64,000 nt of DNA from Corbicula japonica (taxonomy: Eukaryota; Mollusca; Bivalvia; Venerida; Cyrenidae): NCBI GenBank assembly GCA_038501625.1, contig JAZAYU010000009.1:3905001-3969000 (forward strand). Direction: 5' to 3'. Below, piece after piece: positions 44,401 to 59,400 of the stretch. The notes under the pieces are model-generated. The model made no database searches. It saw only the letters and a program-made list of their open reading frames with translations, and was not told where the DNA came from. The position numbers and the translations under genes are program-made. Position 1 is the first letter of the stretch. Each line of letters starts with the position of its first letter.

Positions 44401-47400
44401 ATATCATTTGGTGTGATATTTTTGACATATGCAGCACCAGTATTTTTGCTGTCACAGTTATATTTATAGTGATTTTTTTTTTCAGTACATTTTCACTAAG
44501 AAATTAAATTTTAGGGTTTCATGCAAAATCGATGAATATTGACTTCCTGGAAATAAAGTGATTTCACAGTAGTTATGTGTTTGTTGCAGAATGCATTCCC
44601 TGTGTCAGGCCTGTTCTCCACCCACCTGCTATCCCTTGATGCTTTGCTTACTGTTGTGGACAGCATAGAACAGCACTGTCATAGTAGAATACTCAAGTCA
44701 ACAACGACTGGCCAGACGAGGAAGGGTGTAGATGCTGAGGGAGAAGGTGAGAAAGATGAAGGCTTGGTAGGGCTTGCTGCAGGTGCCTGTGCTGGTATCG
44801 GACAAAAAATAATGCAGATCAAAGATTCTGTTGTGGGTAAGTACCAGATAACTGAAGCCGGAAAAATATTGTTTAACTTAATATGGTGAAGGTAATTCCA
44901 GGCAGGGCTTTGGATCTCTATCTAGTCTTTCACAAATATTTGTATATATTAGGGTGTTAGTTTCTGGAAGAATTCTTAAATGTAACTAGTACTTTGTTAA
45001 ATGGGAACTTTGAAATTTGAGGTTGGCGGAAGGAATATGTTCTGGATCAGATCTATTTACCATTTGTAAAGAAATTGTGATGGGGGACCCGCAGAGTGAA
45101 ATCTAGAGATCACTAGCCATGTAAGCAAAGAATCTTGTGTTGCAACTAGAGCTCTGGATTTGTAAGGCTTTGGTCAAAATTACTGATTTCTAAAATTTTG
45201 TTTTATATAGATATAGCTTGCAATTTGTTATATGTATGAGTATAAAGCTGGTGAAAAGAAACTGTCAAATATACCCACATCCTGCACAACATTGAAATTT
45301 GTGCTTAGTTGTAAAACTTGCCACTACCTATTTTACTTCAAAATCCAATGTATTTAAACTTTGATTGCAGAAAAAATTTCAGGCTCAAGTGCATTGAAGA
45401 CAAAAGATGTGAGAAAAGGTCCATTTATTAAACCAAACAGAATGAAAGTGGTAGGAGAGCTTCCCACCCAGGAGGAGCTGATCAAACTCAAGCAGAGAAA
45501 AAGGGTAGGTGCTGTTATATTTGTATGTTCTTTGTATACTACTCAAAATTTAATAAGGGTCACTTTTGTAGTTCGTAACCTTATTGTTTAACTTGGCATT
45601 TTGAACAGTTTATGATACATTCAGTTTATCAAGGTATATCACTCTTTTCACAGGTATATCAAACAGGTACAGAATATTTTAACCAGAAACCTACCAAGGG
45701 TATAGCTTACCTACAGGAACAGGGCCTGTTATCTGACCCCTTGGACCCTGGAGAGATTGTTACCTTCATCAAGGAGAACCCTAAAATTGACAAAAAGGTG
45801 CTTGGAGAATACATTACCAAAAGAAGCAACATGAAACTGCTAGAGGCATTCGTAAAGTAAGTCTGGACATAAGGTCATAGAAATTGGCTAGGTGTCTATT
45901 TTTAGACGATTGCTTATGAATGGTCAGATTGGAACCTTGGTTTAAATTTCAGCCAGTCAGCAGCATTAATGTTACTGTGATATTTATTTTATTATACCAA
46001 ACCAATATGTTAATTACTAACTGTAGCCATTTAGAGTGTGAAGGTATTTTAGCCATGCGTCGTACCCATGACAAAGTCAATATTGTTGCATAAATGTAGT
46101 AAAAATGGGATTTTATAAATGGATATACAATACATGTATCATAAAAGTTTAAAAAGAGAAATTTCAGTCTAAAGAGCTATAGTTGAAGAAAAAGAAGAAT
46201 TTTGTTATATTTTTAAGTCTGAAGTTGTTGTGTTAAAGTTTCAGTATAGTGAAACCCCAATATTAAGACCACCATAGGACTGGGGAAAAGTGGTCTTAAT
46301 AGTTTGGTGGGCTTTATATTGAATTTATATTTTATATATGGGACAATAGAATAGTAGTCCTATTATGAAGGTGGTTTTATTTAATTTCAGGGAGGTCTTA
46401 ATGACTTGTATTTATTGTATATGTTAATGTTTCAGGTCTTTTCACTTTGAGGATTTACGCATAGACGAGGCATTACGTCAGTATCTTGAAGCATTCAGAT
46501 TACCTGGGGAAGCTCCTGTTATCTCCATGGTGATGGAACATTTTGCTGACCACTGGCATGTAAGTTCATGTCAAATGTATATCTATATAAATACCTGCTT
46601 TAATAAATAAATTGGTAGTATAAATTAAAACACGTGATTCACTATAGGTTTAGGAAAGTACCTGTCAAGTTAATTTTGTGCTTTTAAAGCATAATTTGCA
46701 TCTTTTGATTGATAAATTACACACAAAGGCACCATAAATTTTTGTTGCATCATGATATAATATCATCCCCAAACTTGAACCCATTTTCTAAATGTTCTCA
46801 TTTTGAATATTATGCGAGTATGGGTACCTGTGTAAAAAAACAGTAAAACATAAAAATGATATTCCACGTCTTGAAAACAGTGGAATATTACTTTTATTAT
46901 ACCAAGAAAATTCTATCATTGAATGGTAAGCCTAAGATAAAAATGCATTTCTACTGATGTGGTTATGTTTTTCTGTTTCAGAAATCCAATGGTGAGCCAT
47001 TCTTCAATGCAGATGCAGCATTTACCCTATCCTACGCTATCATCATGTTAAATGTGGATCAACACAATCATAACGTCAAGAAACAGAATATACCAATGAC
47101 AGTAGAGGTAAGTTTCTTGAGTGTGTGCATGCTTTAAAATCTGCGCTTATCATGATTGCAATTGAAGTTTTCAAATGATTATGAAAGTTTCCATTGGCAT
47201 CAGAAAATTTCATTTTTGGGGGGCAGAAAGGATTTCCATCTATTTTTGATGCTTATCCGCCTTGTAATTTTAAGATCGTCCCAGAAAAAAAGTGTCATAG
47301 ACACTCCCAGTACAAACACATAACCCTGAGTTTCGAAAGTATGCACATTTTTTTTCCATTGCAGCAATTCAAGAAAAACCTGACTAAAACAAATGGTGGA

Positions 47401-50400
47401 GAAGATTTTGAGAGTGAGATGTTGGTGGAGATTTACAATGCCATTAAGTGAGTATACTGCTCTTTATCATGTAATATTTATGATGATATTTGTGTAAATA
47501 AGTGGTGTATTTATTGCAAATAATTGCATTAACTTCATTATGTAAACTTGCAAAATAGTATAATATTTTCTACATAGAGGTTCTGCAAATTTACGTCATA
47601 TATACTGGATTTTTCACGTGCTCAACCAGTGTAGATTCAGATCAGCTACTACATGTAGGTTTGTATCGGCTGATCTAGACCTACACTGGTCACTTGGTCA
47701 AAAATAACGTAATGAATATTAAAGAGAACTGTGTAGATCCTGATCGGAAGTCACAGATGTTCTGGCTGACTGATCGGAAGTCACAGATGTTCTGGCTGAC
47801 TGATCGGAAGTCACAGATGTTCTGGCTGACTGATCGGAAGTCACAGATGTTCTGGCTGACTGATCGGAAGTCACAGATGTTCTGGCTGACTGATTGGAAG
47901 TCACAGATGTTCTGGCTGATTAGGTTCTACACTTCACCCATGTGCTAACAGCCATATCACATGTTGTAAAGGGTTAAACAGCCATTGACATTGGTCAGAT
48001 TGATATATGTCAGATTGCAGTGGAGAACCTGATACCCAGGTGCAGTATAGGGAACCAACTTAAATGGTTCTGTACCCAATAAGCTATCTTCTTTTATCCG
48101 TATATTGCAAATAATAATGGTGTGGGTTATTGTTTATGGTTATTGTTAATGGTTATCACTTGATGGTTTCAGAACTGAGGAAATTGTGATGCCATCAGAA
48201 CATACAGGCTTGGTGCGGGAAAACTACCTCTGGAAGGTAAGTTTGATGTTTGTATAACATGAAATGCTGAGTAAGAAAAAGACGTTTTCAAACTGTAGTA
48301 CTGGACAACAACTGTTTAACTCAAAAGAAAAGATGAAATCAAATAATTGATGCCTTTTGTGGAAATTGTGTCACAATATTCTGTTTCAGCAAACAAAAGA
48401 AACAATTTACAGCAAACGAAAGCAACTGTATACATGTTCATGACAGTATTTAGCTGAAATTGTTGTTGTTGTAGTTAAAGAAAAAATTAATACATTAAAA
48501 ATATATATACAGCCATAATATAATATACAATATGATAAAAGTCTTTCTTCAGACATTTGGTTTGGGGCATGGCTACAAAAATAAAACGGACAGACTATTC
48601 AACTATGCTCAATGTTTTGTCTTTGCCATCGATGAGCATATATGTTTTAACAAAAGTGTCTGCAAAAAAGTGTGCCATCATTTGCTTGGTGTGCTTCCCA
48701 CATTGTAAACAATCCAAATGTTTTCCATGCCCTTATCAAAGCAATAAAATTTTGATTCAGTCCTTAAATACAACTCATTTTTCTAGGTTCTGCTGAAGAG
48801 AGGTGCTACAAAAGAAGGGTTGTTTACACATGCACCCACTGGGGCATTTGACCATGATCTGTTTACCTTGATCTGGGGGCCGACTGTTGCAGCTCTGTCC
48901 TTCGTGTTTGACAAATCCTCAGATGAACATATTATTTCAAAGGCTATATCAGGCTTCAGGTTAGTTATTTTCTGAAAAATAAAATATTTATCTGTCAATC
49001 TATAATAAACATCCATTAAACCCTTTACTCGCTGTTATCTGTGGCCTAATGGTTTAGATCCAGATCAGCTGGAACATTAATCCTGTTGGATCAAGTTCTA
49101 CACTGTTTGTTGTTTGATTCATTAGGTTATTTCTCACCAAGAACCTAATTATATAGATCCTGATCAGTCAGCACTAATCTGCAGGCTGATCTGGATCTAC
49201 ACTGAAAGCACATGTGATAATACTTGATATGTGGAGTAAATAGTTATGGTTTCTAGACATACTGAGAATGCTATTATACTGTTTAACATTGCCATTTTCT
49301 GTTAAAATCATCTTATGCTACAGTCTAATTCGGAAGGGAAATAAGATTTATTTATAAAAAAATGGAAAAAAAACATTTGTCTAAAACATTCAAAGACGAT
49401 TTTGATGGTGAAACCTAATTCTTGCTAGTGTATTGTATTTTTGTGAATTTTAAATAAAAATGCTGGATAAAAAAAATGTATGTTATATTGTAGGAAATGT
49501 GCAATGATATCTGCCCACTATGGGATGAGTGACGTGTTTGATAATCTAGTCATTTCTCTCTGCAAGTTTACCACCCTTCTGAGCTCCATGGAGGTAAGAT
49601 ACCAGCTTAAATTTGGTCTTCCTTAAGTGGTCCCATTGAGATCAGTGGGGCATGGATCCCCACACACCCAGTATGATCTTGTTGTTTTGACTAACATTGC
49701 AACCATTTTATTTGTGATGATTGAAACTACTGTTTAACCCTTTAAGTGCTTGTCTTATCTCACATTGGTGGCCAGTATAGACTTACAAACAGTAACATAA
49801 GAAGAACATTGTTCTGAAATTCAATCTCAGTTTCTGCAGTTAATCATTTGTGCATAATATAGTTTACATTGTTAGTAGTGGTATACAGCATAAAAGGGGC
49901 AACAACTTTGTAAAAAGAAAACTGATAAAAACATGACTTTAAATAGAAGGACTCTGTTTCTTTTATCACTTTGGTTTCATTCAAAGTTATTGCCTTTTAT
50001 TTATCCAAATGTGTACCCAGCTTTTTAGAAGGATAAGGGTTAATCCACGTTAAATGATTTAACCATACTTTATTTGATGAACCTTGCAAACAACTGCACT
50101 GTGTCTACTGTCATAGACATATTGTTAATTATTCAAGTTTTTAAATTTTTTTAATTGTTTTTTTTTGTTAATGGTGTATATGAGTAGTGGAATTGAGTTA
50201 GGAAATCAGGGTAGTATTAAATTTTGTTATATCTCAATGTGTTGTTTGATTCCAGGCTCCAGAGAATCTTCCTATAGCATTTGGTATGAACATGAAAGCC
50301 CAGCTTGCAGCCAGGACAGTATTCAGCCTGGCACAGAGGCATGGTGACATACTGAGAGAGGGCTGGAAGAATATACTAGACTGTATGCTACAACTATACA

Positions 50401-53400
50401 GGGCTAAACTGCTTGCCAAGAGTATGATTGAGGTAAACTTGGCTTCATTAATGTTGCATACACCACCGGTTTGTTTCTGAGAATTGAATCAATTGTTTAC
50501 TGGTTTATGAAAAATATTGGGATGTTTAATCCTTTACTCCATAAATATGAGTTTTATTCATGGGCAGAGAGTGTAGAATCAATCAGGATCTTCACTCATG
50601 GTTTTTGATTCATTAGGTTATTTCTGACCAAGAACAGAAGGTTGTAGATCCTGATCAGATGGCATGGATATTCTGGCTGAACTGGATCTACACTGTTTAC
50701 AGATGCAATAAAACCTATGTAGTAAAGGGTTAAAGTGTTTGAAGCCCTAAGTCAATTCAATTCTTAAAGTTACAGACCTTTATATTGTCAGTTCTTAACA
50801 ATATATTTTGAAAGATTTGTGATGTAACTGCATTTCGGAATGGTTGTTATAATATCTTTGTTGATGACAGAGTGGATGATGACATGCTTTTTCATTACAA
50901 TTAGTAGCAAAGCATGCATGAATGTTGACATATAGGAAGTGAAAACTTAGTAAACAGTCCATTAGTTTGTATACCTAAGCAGCTTGTATTGTACCCGTGC
51001 CTTAGTACAGATGAATTTCATGGGAAAATGAGAACTGTCTCTAGAAAGTGTTCATCAAATTTTAGTGGTCTGTAATGAATAAGAGAATAATAGTTTTAAG
51101 CCAGAGATTGCTAAGCACAGCTTTTGTCATCAACCTAGATACAGATCAGCACTTGCATCCATGGTGATCCACATTATTTGCTGTTTATTTAATTAATTTC
51201 TGCAAAACACCCTTATTAACAATAAATTTATTGCTCAGTTGAAAGCTTGTGAATAACATTAATTGAGCAGGTCTGGGGTTAAAACACAGTGATAAAAAAC
51301 CACATGTATATTGGTACAGGTTGAAGATTTCCTCAGTCCTACAGGCAGGATATGTTTAATCAAAGAAGAGAGCCAGTCTAACCAGAGATCCGAGTCCGGT
51401 GTTCTCAGCAGTCTGTACTCGTATTTCACAATATCTGAGCCGGCTGCTCACAAAGGTCCGAGTCCCGAGGAAGAGGAAGCTACTAAGCTAGCTACCAAGT
51501 GTATACGGGACTGCCAGCTGGAACAGCTCATTGTGGACAGCAAGTTCCTCCGAGAAGAGTCCCTGCATGAACTCATCAAGGTATATCTTTGCCCAAGGTC
51601 ATAAAACTAAAACTGAAAACCAGTCTCAGATCTCAAGCATCTGATTGGCAGAAATAGAGACTAGACTCCAAAATCAGTTTTATGAACTTGGGTCCTGTTT
51701 GCAATCCTAACAACATTAAATATTTAGTTGAAAATAAAATACAAAGTTATATCTTATACTTGATACTCACCAAAGCTTGTGTGATAAATTCAGGTTAAGG
51801 ATTTTTTGTAAGTGTAGTCTGGTCTCCAATCTCAGTTTTCTTGGGCTCAGGATCAAAGATCATAAAACTGAGATTGGAGACCAGTCTCAAATAACATGTG
51901 TCAAGGGTTCCGCCAGATCTTTGTTAATTGTTATCCTTTCTTCAAATGTTCAATAACAAAAGTAATCAAGTGTTTTGATTAATAATTTCAGGCACTGATA
52001 TTGGCGTCTCAAGGTCCAGAGGTGCATGACTCTATGGGAACTGTGTATGATGAGGACGCAGCAGTGTTCTTCTTTGAACAATTTATCACATGTATACTTC
52101 AAAACAGGTACTGCTTTCTTTGTTGTAGATTGTATGTTCAGAATATTCATATTGTAAGAAATATGTTAAATTAATTTAACAAATATTTACAAAAATGCCT
52201 TTAATTGTTTGATTAGTATATAAGTCATTTTGACTGTGATTATGTTTTCTCAACAGCCTGAGAAAATAAAATAGATTATTATTAAGAACTGTGCAAGGCA
52301 TTTATACTTAATTGATGCCTTTTGGATATGAGTATCAAGGGAACACTTAAAATGTGTATACATGATAATCTTCGTCCTACAGAGACAGGGTAACCCCAAT
52401 ATGGCAGTCAGTTCGGGATCATATCTACAGTTTAATAGTGAACGCCACACAACATACCTTTATGGTAGAACGAGCTGTGGTTGGACTGTTACGTATATCA
52501 ATCAGACTCTTACGACGGGAAGAAATAGCATCACAAGTGCTGTCTTCACTACAAATCTTGTTAATGATGAAACCCCAAGTGATACACAGTGTTCGTGTAT
52601 GCCAGCAGATATCGTATGGATTACATGATATGTTACGGACTAATGCAGCAAACATACACGCTAGTCATGACTGGTATACACTGTTTGTGTTACTGGAAGT
52701 GATTGGAGCCGGAGTGAATCCACCACCACTGTTACAAGTCAGTGCTGGTGTTAACGTAACTGAAGGACTAATGGAAGCTGGTGAGCATAAACAACTTTAT
52801 TATAACATGTCATTTATTTTTACCTCATCCCTTTCCTTCATACATGTGTGTTTTAATGCATGTGTGGCCAGTGTTGACCCAGATCAGCTGGCACATCTCA
52901 GCCATCTGATCAGGATCTGCACTGTTTGCTTTTTGGTTAAATAACTTATAAATTAAGGAGTGAATAGTGCAGATTGTGATCAGATGGCACAGATGTAGCA
53001 GCTGATTTGGATCCACCCTGATCGCCCACATCATAAAGGCATATTTAGGGAGGAAATGGTTAAAAGAGTCTAAAGTGTTAATTTATCCAAATCTGTTCTA
53101 ACTTAGTGGGTATTTGTATCAATAAAGAAAACCTAGTATCAACATACTTATCAGTTGTTTAACTTTCTTGGAATTACTAAACCATCTGAAATAAAACACC
53201 AGAAAATACAGATTTGAAATCTTAACCATATGAATCAAAAAGCTAACAGTGTAGATCCTGATCAAAAGGCACAAATGTGCTGGTTGATCTGGATCAAAAC
53301 TGGTTGCACACATACTAAAACTTGTATATATTGGGTATAGGGTTTATTGAGAAGCAAACAACACAGATCCGATGTGGATATGCAGGCTGATCTGGTCAGG

Positions 53401-56400
53401 GATGTTACGTACGCTGTGCTAATTGCTTAAATGGTTAAGACTGATTAAAAAATTTACATTTGTGTATTAGGTGCCCAGAGTGACAGTGAGTTACCCAGCA
53501 GTAGCGGAGTGTCAGGCAGTTCCGATAGAGGGTATACCTCCGACAGTGAAATAGAAACTCTATCAAGGAATAGAGTTCAACCCTCAGAATACGAAGTTAG
53601 GGCAGTACCTGAAAATGGCAGCTGGATGCTGGTAAGCTCCTTACTTTATGAATTGTAGTTGATATCCTGCTGGATTTATATTATGATTAGAGTTAATATT
53701 GGGAGGTTCACTTGTGGATTACAAAAACTTTTTTCAGTAAATGCATATAGAAATATCTAAATTAATTTTGTTCACAATTTCTGAGTTTTTTCTGTCATCT
53801 TATAGCAAATTATTCATTGGGAAAAACATTATGAATATGCAAAATAATAATCTTGACATGAAAAATACTTCCCCCACCTGCCTGGCCCTGATCCACAAAT
53901 ATTGTTAGTTATTCATGTTTTAAATCAGTTTTGTTAGCAGATTATTGCTAGCTGAATTGAGTTGCCCTGACTGTTTGTCTTTATAATCATTTCCTTGTCC
54001 TTTAATAGAACATGTACATTCAGTCTTTATACCACTGTTGAAAATACAACGTAATAAGTAATAAGTAATGTGAAAAAGATATATAGAGAGAAAGGAAGAA
54101 TACACACTTGTATGTCCAGGTACTTTCAGTTTAATTGTTGATCAATGATGTAATTTTCATGTTAAGAACAAAACACCTGCAAGTTGATGTAAAATGTTAA
54201 TTACCGGTAATATCAACACATAACATTAATTTCCTTGTAGGTTAATAGAGATGAAAAGCCTTTCAAGAAGCTAGCTCCAGTAAATCAGTACAGCATAGAG
54301 CTCAATGAGCCAATACAGTTCTGTGATAGTAAATCGTTGTTGAAATCCTCCGAGACGTTGTCTTTCCTGGTACGGGATGCCGCACATGTCACACCTCTCA
54401 ACTTCGAGAGCTGTGTTCACGCAATCAGAGCATTTGCAGAAGCTTCTCTAAATGGAGGTGAGTACATTTTATTATAATAATCATGAACTCCCGACTGGTC
54501 TATAAGGAGACTACTGGTGTAATTCTTTGCTTTGCAATCTTACCAAAATTGTGGACAAAAAAACAACTTTGACCTATATACTCTATGTCCAGACAGATAA
54601 GGCCTGTAAATTCTTATATGGGAAGTTGTTACATGTTATTGTTGATCATGGCTTTTCATCATTTCCAGCAAAATTCTACATTTCTGTTTCATTTCTTGTT
54701 AATCTTAGCTGTAAGTGTAAGTTGTCTGTTTGCCTTGTTATTAATATTTTGCATATGTTTTATTTTCAAGTATTTTGCTAAGGAATGTGCACAAAATTAC
54801 ACCATGAAGAACAGACAAACCTGTCTTCAAAGACCACTTGGGTGAAACCAAAAAGTTCTTTCTAGGCAGCTGGTCTTTTTTCAGAGGTGAATTCGTTCTT
54901 TAAATCAGTCAGTTTGACAAATGAAATGTGGACATTGTTTACAAGTGGCTTTAGTGAAGGCTAGACAGTAGTTTATCTTTGTGTCCCTTGCAAAACTTTT
55001 GTTTGTGACTTTTTTTAAATAACTAATAAAACAACAACACAGCTTTATTGGTGAGGTTCTAGCATATTGGATTGAAACATCTTGTGAGTATTATGCAGTG
55101 TTGAATATGTTTGCCTGAGATTTTTGTTGTAAAATCCATGTAGGTCAGAAAAAGACAGTAACAAACAAAATGCAGAGAGACAGGAAGGCCAAACTGAAAT
55201 CAAGAAAGCATACCTCACAAAACATGAAGAAATCTCGATCTTCACCAAGTCACGTACATTTGACGACAAGTTCTGATGAGGAGACAGAATCAGAAGGAGT
55301 GGACGCTGAACTTCACTCGTTGTCAATTCAGGTTAGTAGATAGAAAAGTTTATATTTCACTCACTTGAGAAAATCTGGAGTCTCCATTTCAGCCAATCAG
55401 AAACTTGATATTTGAGACTGGTCTCCAATCTCAGTTTTATCTTATTGGTCCCTTGTCTTAGTCCATCCATGGAAAATATTGTGTTGAATGATTGCTGAGG
55501 TATTACAAAGAAGGTTTGGATCATAAGCTTGATCACATATATAGGCAGAGAGCCAAAAGTCCTGGGATGAAGGTTATATAGCTGAGATTAGAAACCAGTC
55601 TCAAATCTCAAGGATCTGATTGGCTGAAATGGCGACTGATCGCCATTTCAGCCAATCAGATGCTTGAGATTTGAGACTGGTTTCCATACTCAGTTTTATA
55701 TCCTTGGGCACTGGCTTCATAATCATTAAATGCTGAAAATAAAACTTGGGTTGCCAGTTATCATATTACTAATTATTATAATAAAGATTTAGAACCAATT
55801 AGAAAGCGAAAACAAGATCATTATTTTCTAACAATTAAATTATTGACGAACAATGACGAAGAAACATAAAATGCTGACTCATCATTGTTTCTGTTTGAAA
55901 ATAAGGGTCTTTTACAGAAATGTTTAGCTGGATGAATTAATTGAATTTCAAACTTTGAAGACCCAGATAAAACTGCAAATGCACAGGCTGATCTGGATCT
56001 ACACTGGTCCCAGTTCTGCAAAAACTGTGCTTAGCACTTAAATGGTTAACATATCAATATTTGCTACAAAACATAAAAATACTCAATTTCTATAAGAATT
56101 GCATATAGAACCTCTGAATTTCCAACATTTACTTACATATATTTCAGCTGTTAGATCTGATGCACACACTACATACTCGTGCCAACAGTATTTACAAATC
56201 TTGGGAGGAAGATGGTCACAATATGGATGATGTACCAGTAGACACAGGCTCTGAATCGCTCTGGGTCAAATGCTGGTGTCCTCTTTTGCAAGGTTAGTAT
56301 ATATGCATTACAGTCTGAGAGGGTTTTAATTGTTTCTGTGATGTCAGTATAATATATAACTGCAGATATTGACTCAGAAAAATAGACAGAATTTAGTAAA

Positions 56401-59400
56401 ATATGTAATCTTCTATTAACTGAGTTTTGTTCAATAATATAAATTTTCTTTTTTGCGAGTATCTTTGTTAGCTGAAATTGTGAAGCAAATGTATATTGCA
56501 ACTATTTTACTAAATGATATTATGTTATCCTTAAAACTCTTTTTAAAGAAGTTCTTTCCTTTGTCAAAAATTTGTGCATGATCATAAAATAAATTTACCA
56601 AGTAACTTATTCAATTTATTTAAAAACATGAAATGTAAAAAAAAAGTTCTTATTTCTTACCATTTCATGATTTAAACAATAAACATTTTTGCCTATTTCC
56701 TATTGTTTTGTTAGGTATTGCACGACTGTGTTGTGATGCCAGACGTCAGGTGAGGGGTCAGGCGTTGACCTACTTACAGAGAGCCCTTCTGGTCCATGAC
56801 CTTCAAACCCTCACCGCTGTGGAGTGGGAGGCATGCTTCAACAAGGTAGGCTATGCCCAACATCAAATTAATTAAAACTAAAGACCAGTCTCAGATCACA
56901 GGCATCTGGTTGAAATGGAGTCTAGTCTCCATTTCAACAAGTCAGTTGCTTTAGATTTGAGTCTCATCTCCAGTCCCAGGTTTAAGATGCCAAGATGATA
57001 TTAAAATATATAATTCATCTTAATCCAAAATAAGATATTGAGATTACAAGTCAGTGATAAATCTTTTTAATATTCACCTAGTCACCTAGTCTTCTGGCTT
57101 TTTGTGTCGCCTGCGGTAGCAGGTAGACACATAGGGATCCTATTGTCCATCGGCGTCGTCGTCATCGGCGTCGTCGTCCGGTAGTCCCCAAGCTTTAACA
57201 TGAAACTTAATGTGGCCTATAACTTTGAAAGTACTTGTCCTATTCACTTCATACTTGGAATATATCATCAGCATGAACACAGCGATCCGTGACAACAAGA
57301 ACGATAACTCCTCTTTCACTATTTTATGAGTTATGCCCCTTTCAAATGCAACTTTAACATGAAACTTAATGTGACCTATTACTTTGAAAGTACTTGTCCT
57401 ATTCACTTCATACTTGGAATATATCATCGGCATGAACACAGCGATCCGTGACAACAAGAACGCTAACTCCTCTGTCACTATTTTATGACTTATACCCCTT
57501 TCAAATGCAACTTTAACATGAAACTTAATGTGGCCTATAACTTTAAAAGTACCTGTCCTACTCGCTTCATACTTGGAATATATCATCAGCATGAACACAG
57601 CGATCCGTGACAACAATCACGATAACTCCTTTTCACTATTTTATGAGTTATGCCCCTTTCAAATGAAACTTTAACATGAAACTTAATGTGACCTACAACT
57701 TTGAAAGTACTTGTCCTATTCACTTCAGACTTGGAATATATCATCAGCATGAACACAGCGATTCGTGACAACAAGAACGATAGCTCCTCTATCACTATTT
57801 TATGAGTTATGCCCCTTTCAAATGCAACTTTAACATGAAACTTAATGTTGCCTATTACTTTGAAAGTACTTGTCCTATTCACTTCATACTTGGAATGTAT
57901 GATCAGCATGAACAAAGCAATCAGTGACAACAAGAACAATAACTCCTCTCACTATTTTATGAGTTATGCCCCTTTCAAATGTAATTTTAACATGAAACTT
58001 AATGTCGCCTATAACTTTGAAAGAACTTGTCCTATTCACTTCATACTTAAAATATATCATCAGCATAAACAACCCCATCTGTGCCAACAAGAGTGATAAC
58101 TCCAGTTCCAATATGTTTTGAGTTATGCCCCTTTCAAGTACCACTTTAACATGAAACTTAATGTTGCCTATAACTGTGAAAGAACCTATCCTTTTCACTT
58201 AAACCATCTGTGACGACAAGAATGATAACTCCAGTTTCAATATTTTTTGAGTTATGCCCCTTTCCAATGCAACTTTAACCTGAAACTTAATGTAGCCTAT
58301 AACTTTGAAAGTACTTGTCCTATTCACTTCATACTTGGAATATATCATCAGCATGAACAATGCCATCTGTGATGACAAGAATGATAACTCCAGTTTCAAT
58401 ATTTTTTTAGTTATGCCCCTTTCCAATGCAACTTTTACCTGAAACTTAATGTTGCCTATAACTTTGAAAGTACTTGTCCTATTCACTTCATACTTAGAAT
58501 ATATCATCAGCATGATAAATGCCATCTGTGACGACAAGAGTTGTGCACTACTTATTTTTGTGCAACACAGCTTTATCCGTAATCACAGTTCAGTGATTGC
58601 AGAAAGTCTGCATTTACAAACCAATTTTTGAATATGATAACTCAGGTTTCAGTTATTCCCCTTTAAATGCATTTTAAATGACACATGTGTTCAGTGATGT
58701 AGTATTGAAATCAACTTAAATAATTTTTTTTTATTATATATGATTAAACATAGGCCCACGTTTCAACTATTTCCATGCAGGCGACACATGTGTTCCGCGG
58801 AACACAACATTCTAGTTGCTAAATAACCTTCATAATGTCAGAAAATGCTTTTTGTTGGGACATACACTGTATTGGTGAATGGTTTTTGTACTAAAACAAA
58901 GATAGGCTGCACTACATTTGATAGCTCATATTTAGATATTCATTTGCATTACTAGCTGTAGCTCTTTCACAGGCCTAAGCTAAAAACTTACTGTTGGTGC
59001 AGTGTTGCTATGGTAACTGGTTGGCTCTGTGTTAGTTTAGATACAATATTTAATATACAGACAATTTCCATTTTAGATATTATTTCCACTGCTGACCAAG
59101 TTGTTAGAGAACATCAACAACCAGGAGCCATCAGGGATGGAGGAAACCAGGATGAGGGCCTCAACCCTGCTCTGTAAGGTAAGTACAATTAATCCAGATA
59201 TAACTTAATATGCTTTGTGAACAGGATTTAATGAAGATTTTCAGAAAGAGGGTTCATTTTTTGCCACATGATAACTTCTAGCCAAAATCACCCTGAAAAT
59301 TAAATACTGCTGACCAAAAAGGGCATTTCAGCAACCCCACTGAACTCCTTCTGGATCCATCTCTGTGAATAGAAGACCTTGTTCAATTCTGAAAATGTTA

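Larger units (their letters stand above)
40551..44836 (+). other. GBF1: GBF1 HUS domain block (exons 10-13, residues 488-740)
   Basis: The homology-upstream-of-Sec7 domain packs against DCB and influences membrane binding and exchange. Exon 10 encodes [20 protein letters not shown], and exon 12 carries the HUS box NFDCD at residues 637-641 (vertebrate GBF1 has NYDCD). Exon 13 starts NAFPVSG and then runs into a Gly/Ala-containing linker. The intron between exons 12 and 13 (42198-44589) is dominated by a 1.86 kb tandem-core repeat. Confidence 0.9.
45654..48236 (+). other. GBF1: GBF1 Sec7 catalytic domain (exons 15-19, residues 785-984)
   Basis: This 200-residue block is the ARF guanine-nucleotide exchange domain. 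It begins [17 protein letters not shown] and ends LVRENYLWK. The catalytic glutamic finger is in FRLPGEAPV: Glu877, codon GAA at 46509-46511, equivalent to human Glu794. The second substrate motif reads [11 protein letters not shown]; Met915 corresponds to human Met832, and Ala878 to human Ala795, two positions where substitutions are known to give brefeldin A resistance. Both ancestral residues are present, so a brefeldin-sensitive enzyme is predicted (inference). The domain sits 83 residues further from the start than in human GBF1 because of longer linkers. Confidence 0.95.

Noticed and set aside
47694..47948. Repetitive peptide frames ([10 protein letters not shown] and [10 protein letters not shown])
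   Set aside because: Products of the 30 bp minisatellite on each strand.
57140..58537. Chains of - strand frames with [20 protein letters not shown] repeats
   Set aside because: They follow the 159 bp tandem core of element D; frames break where units change length, and there is no independent coding signal.
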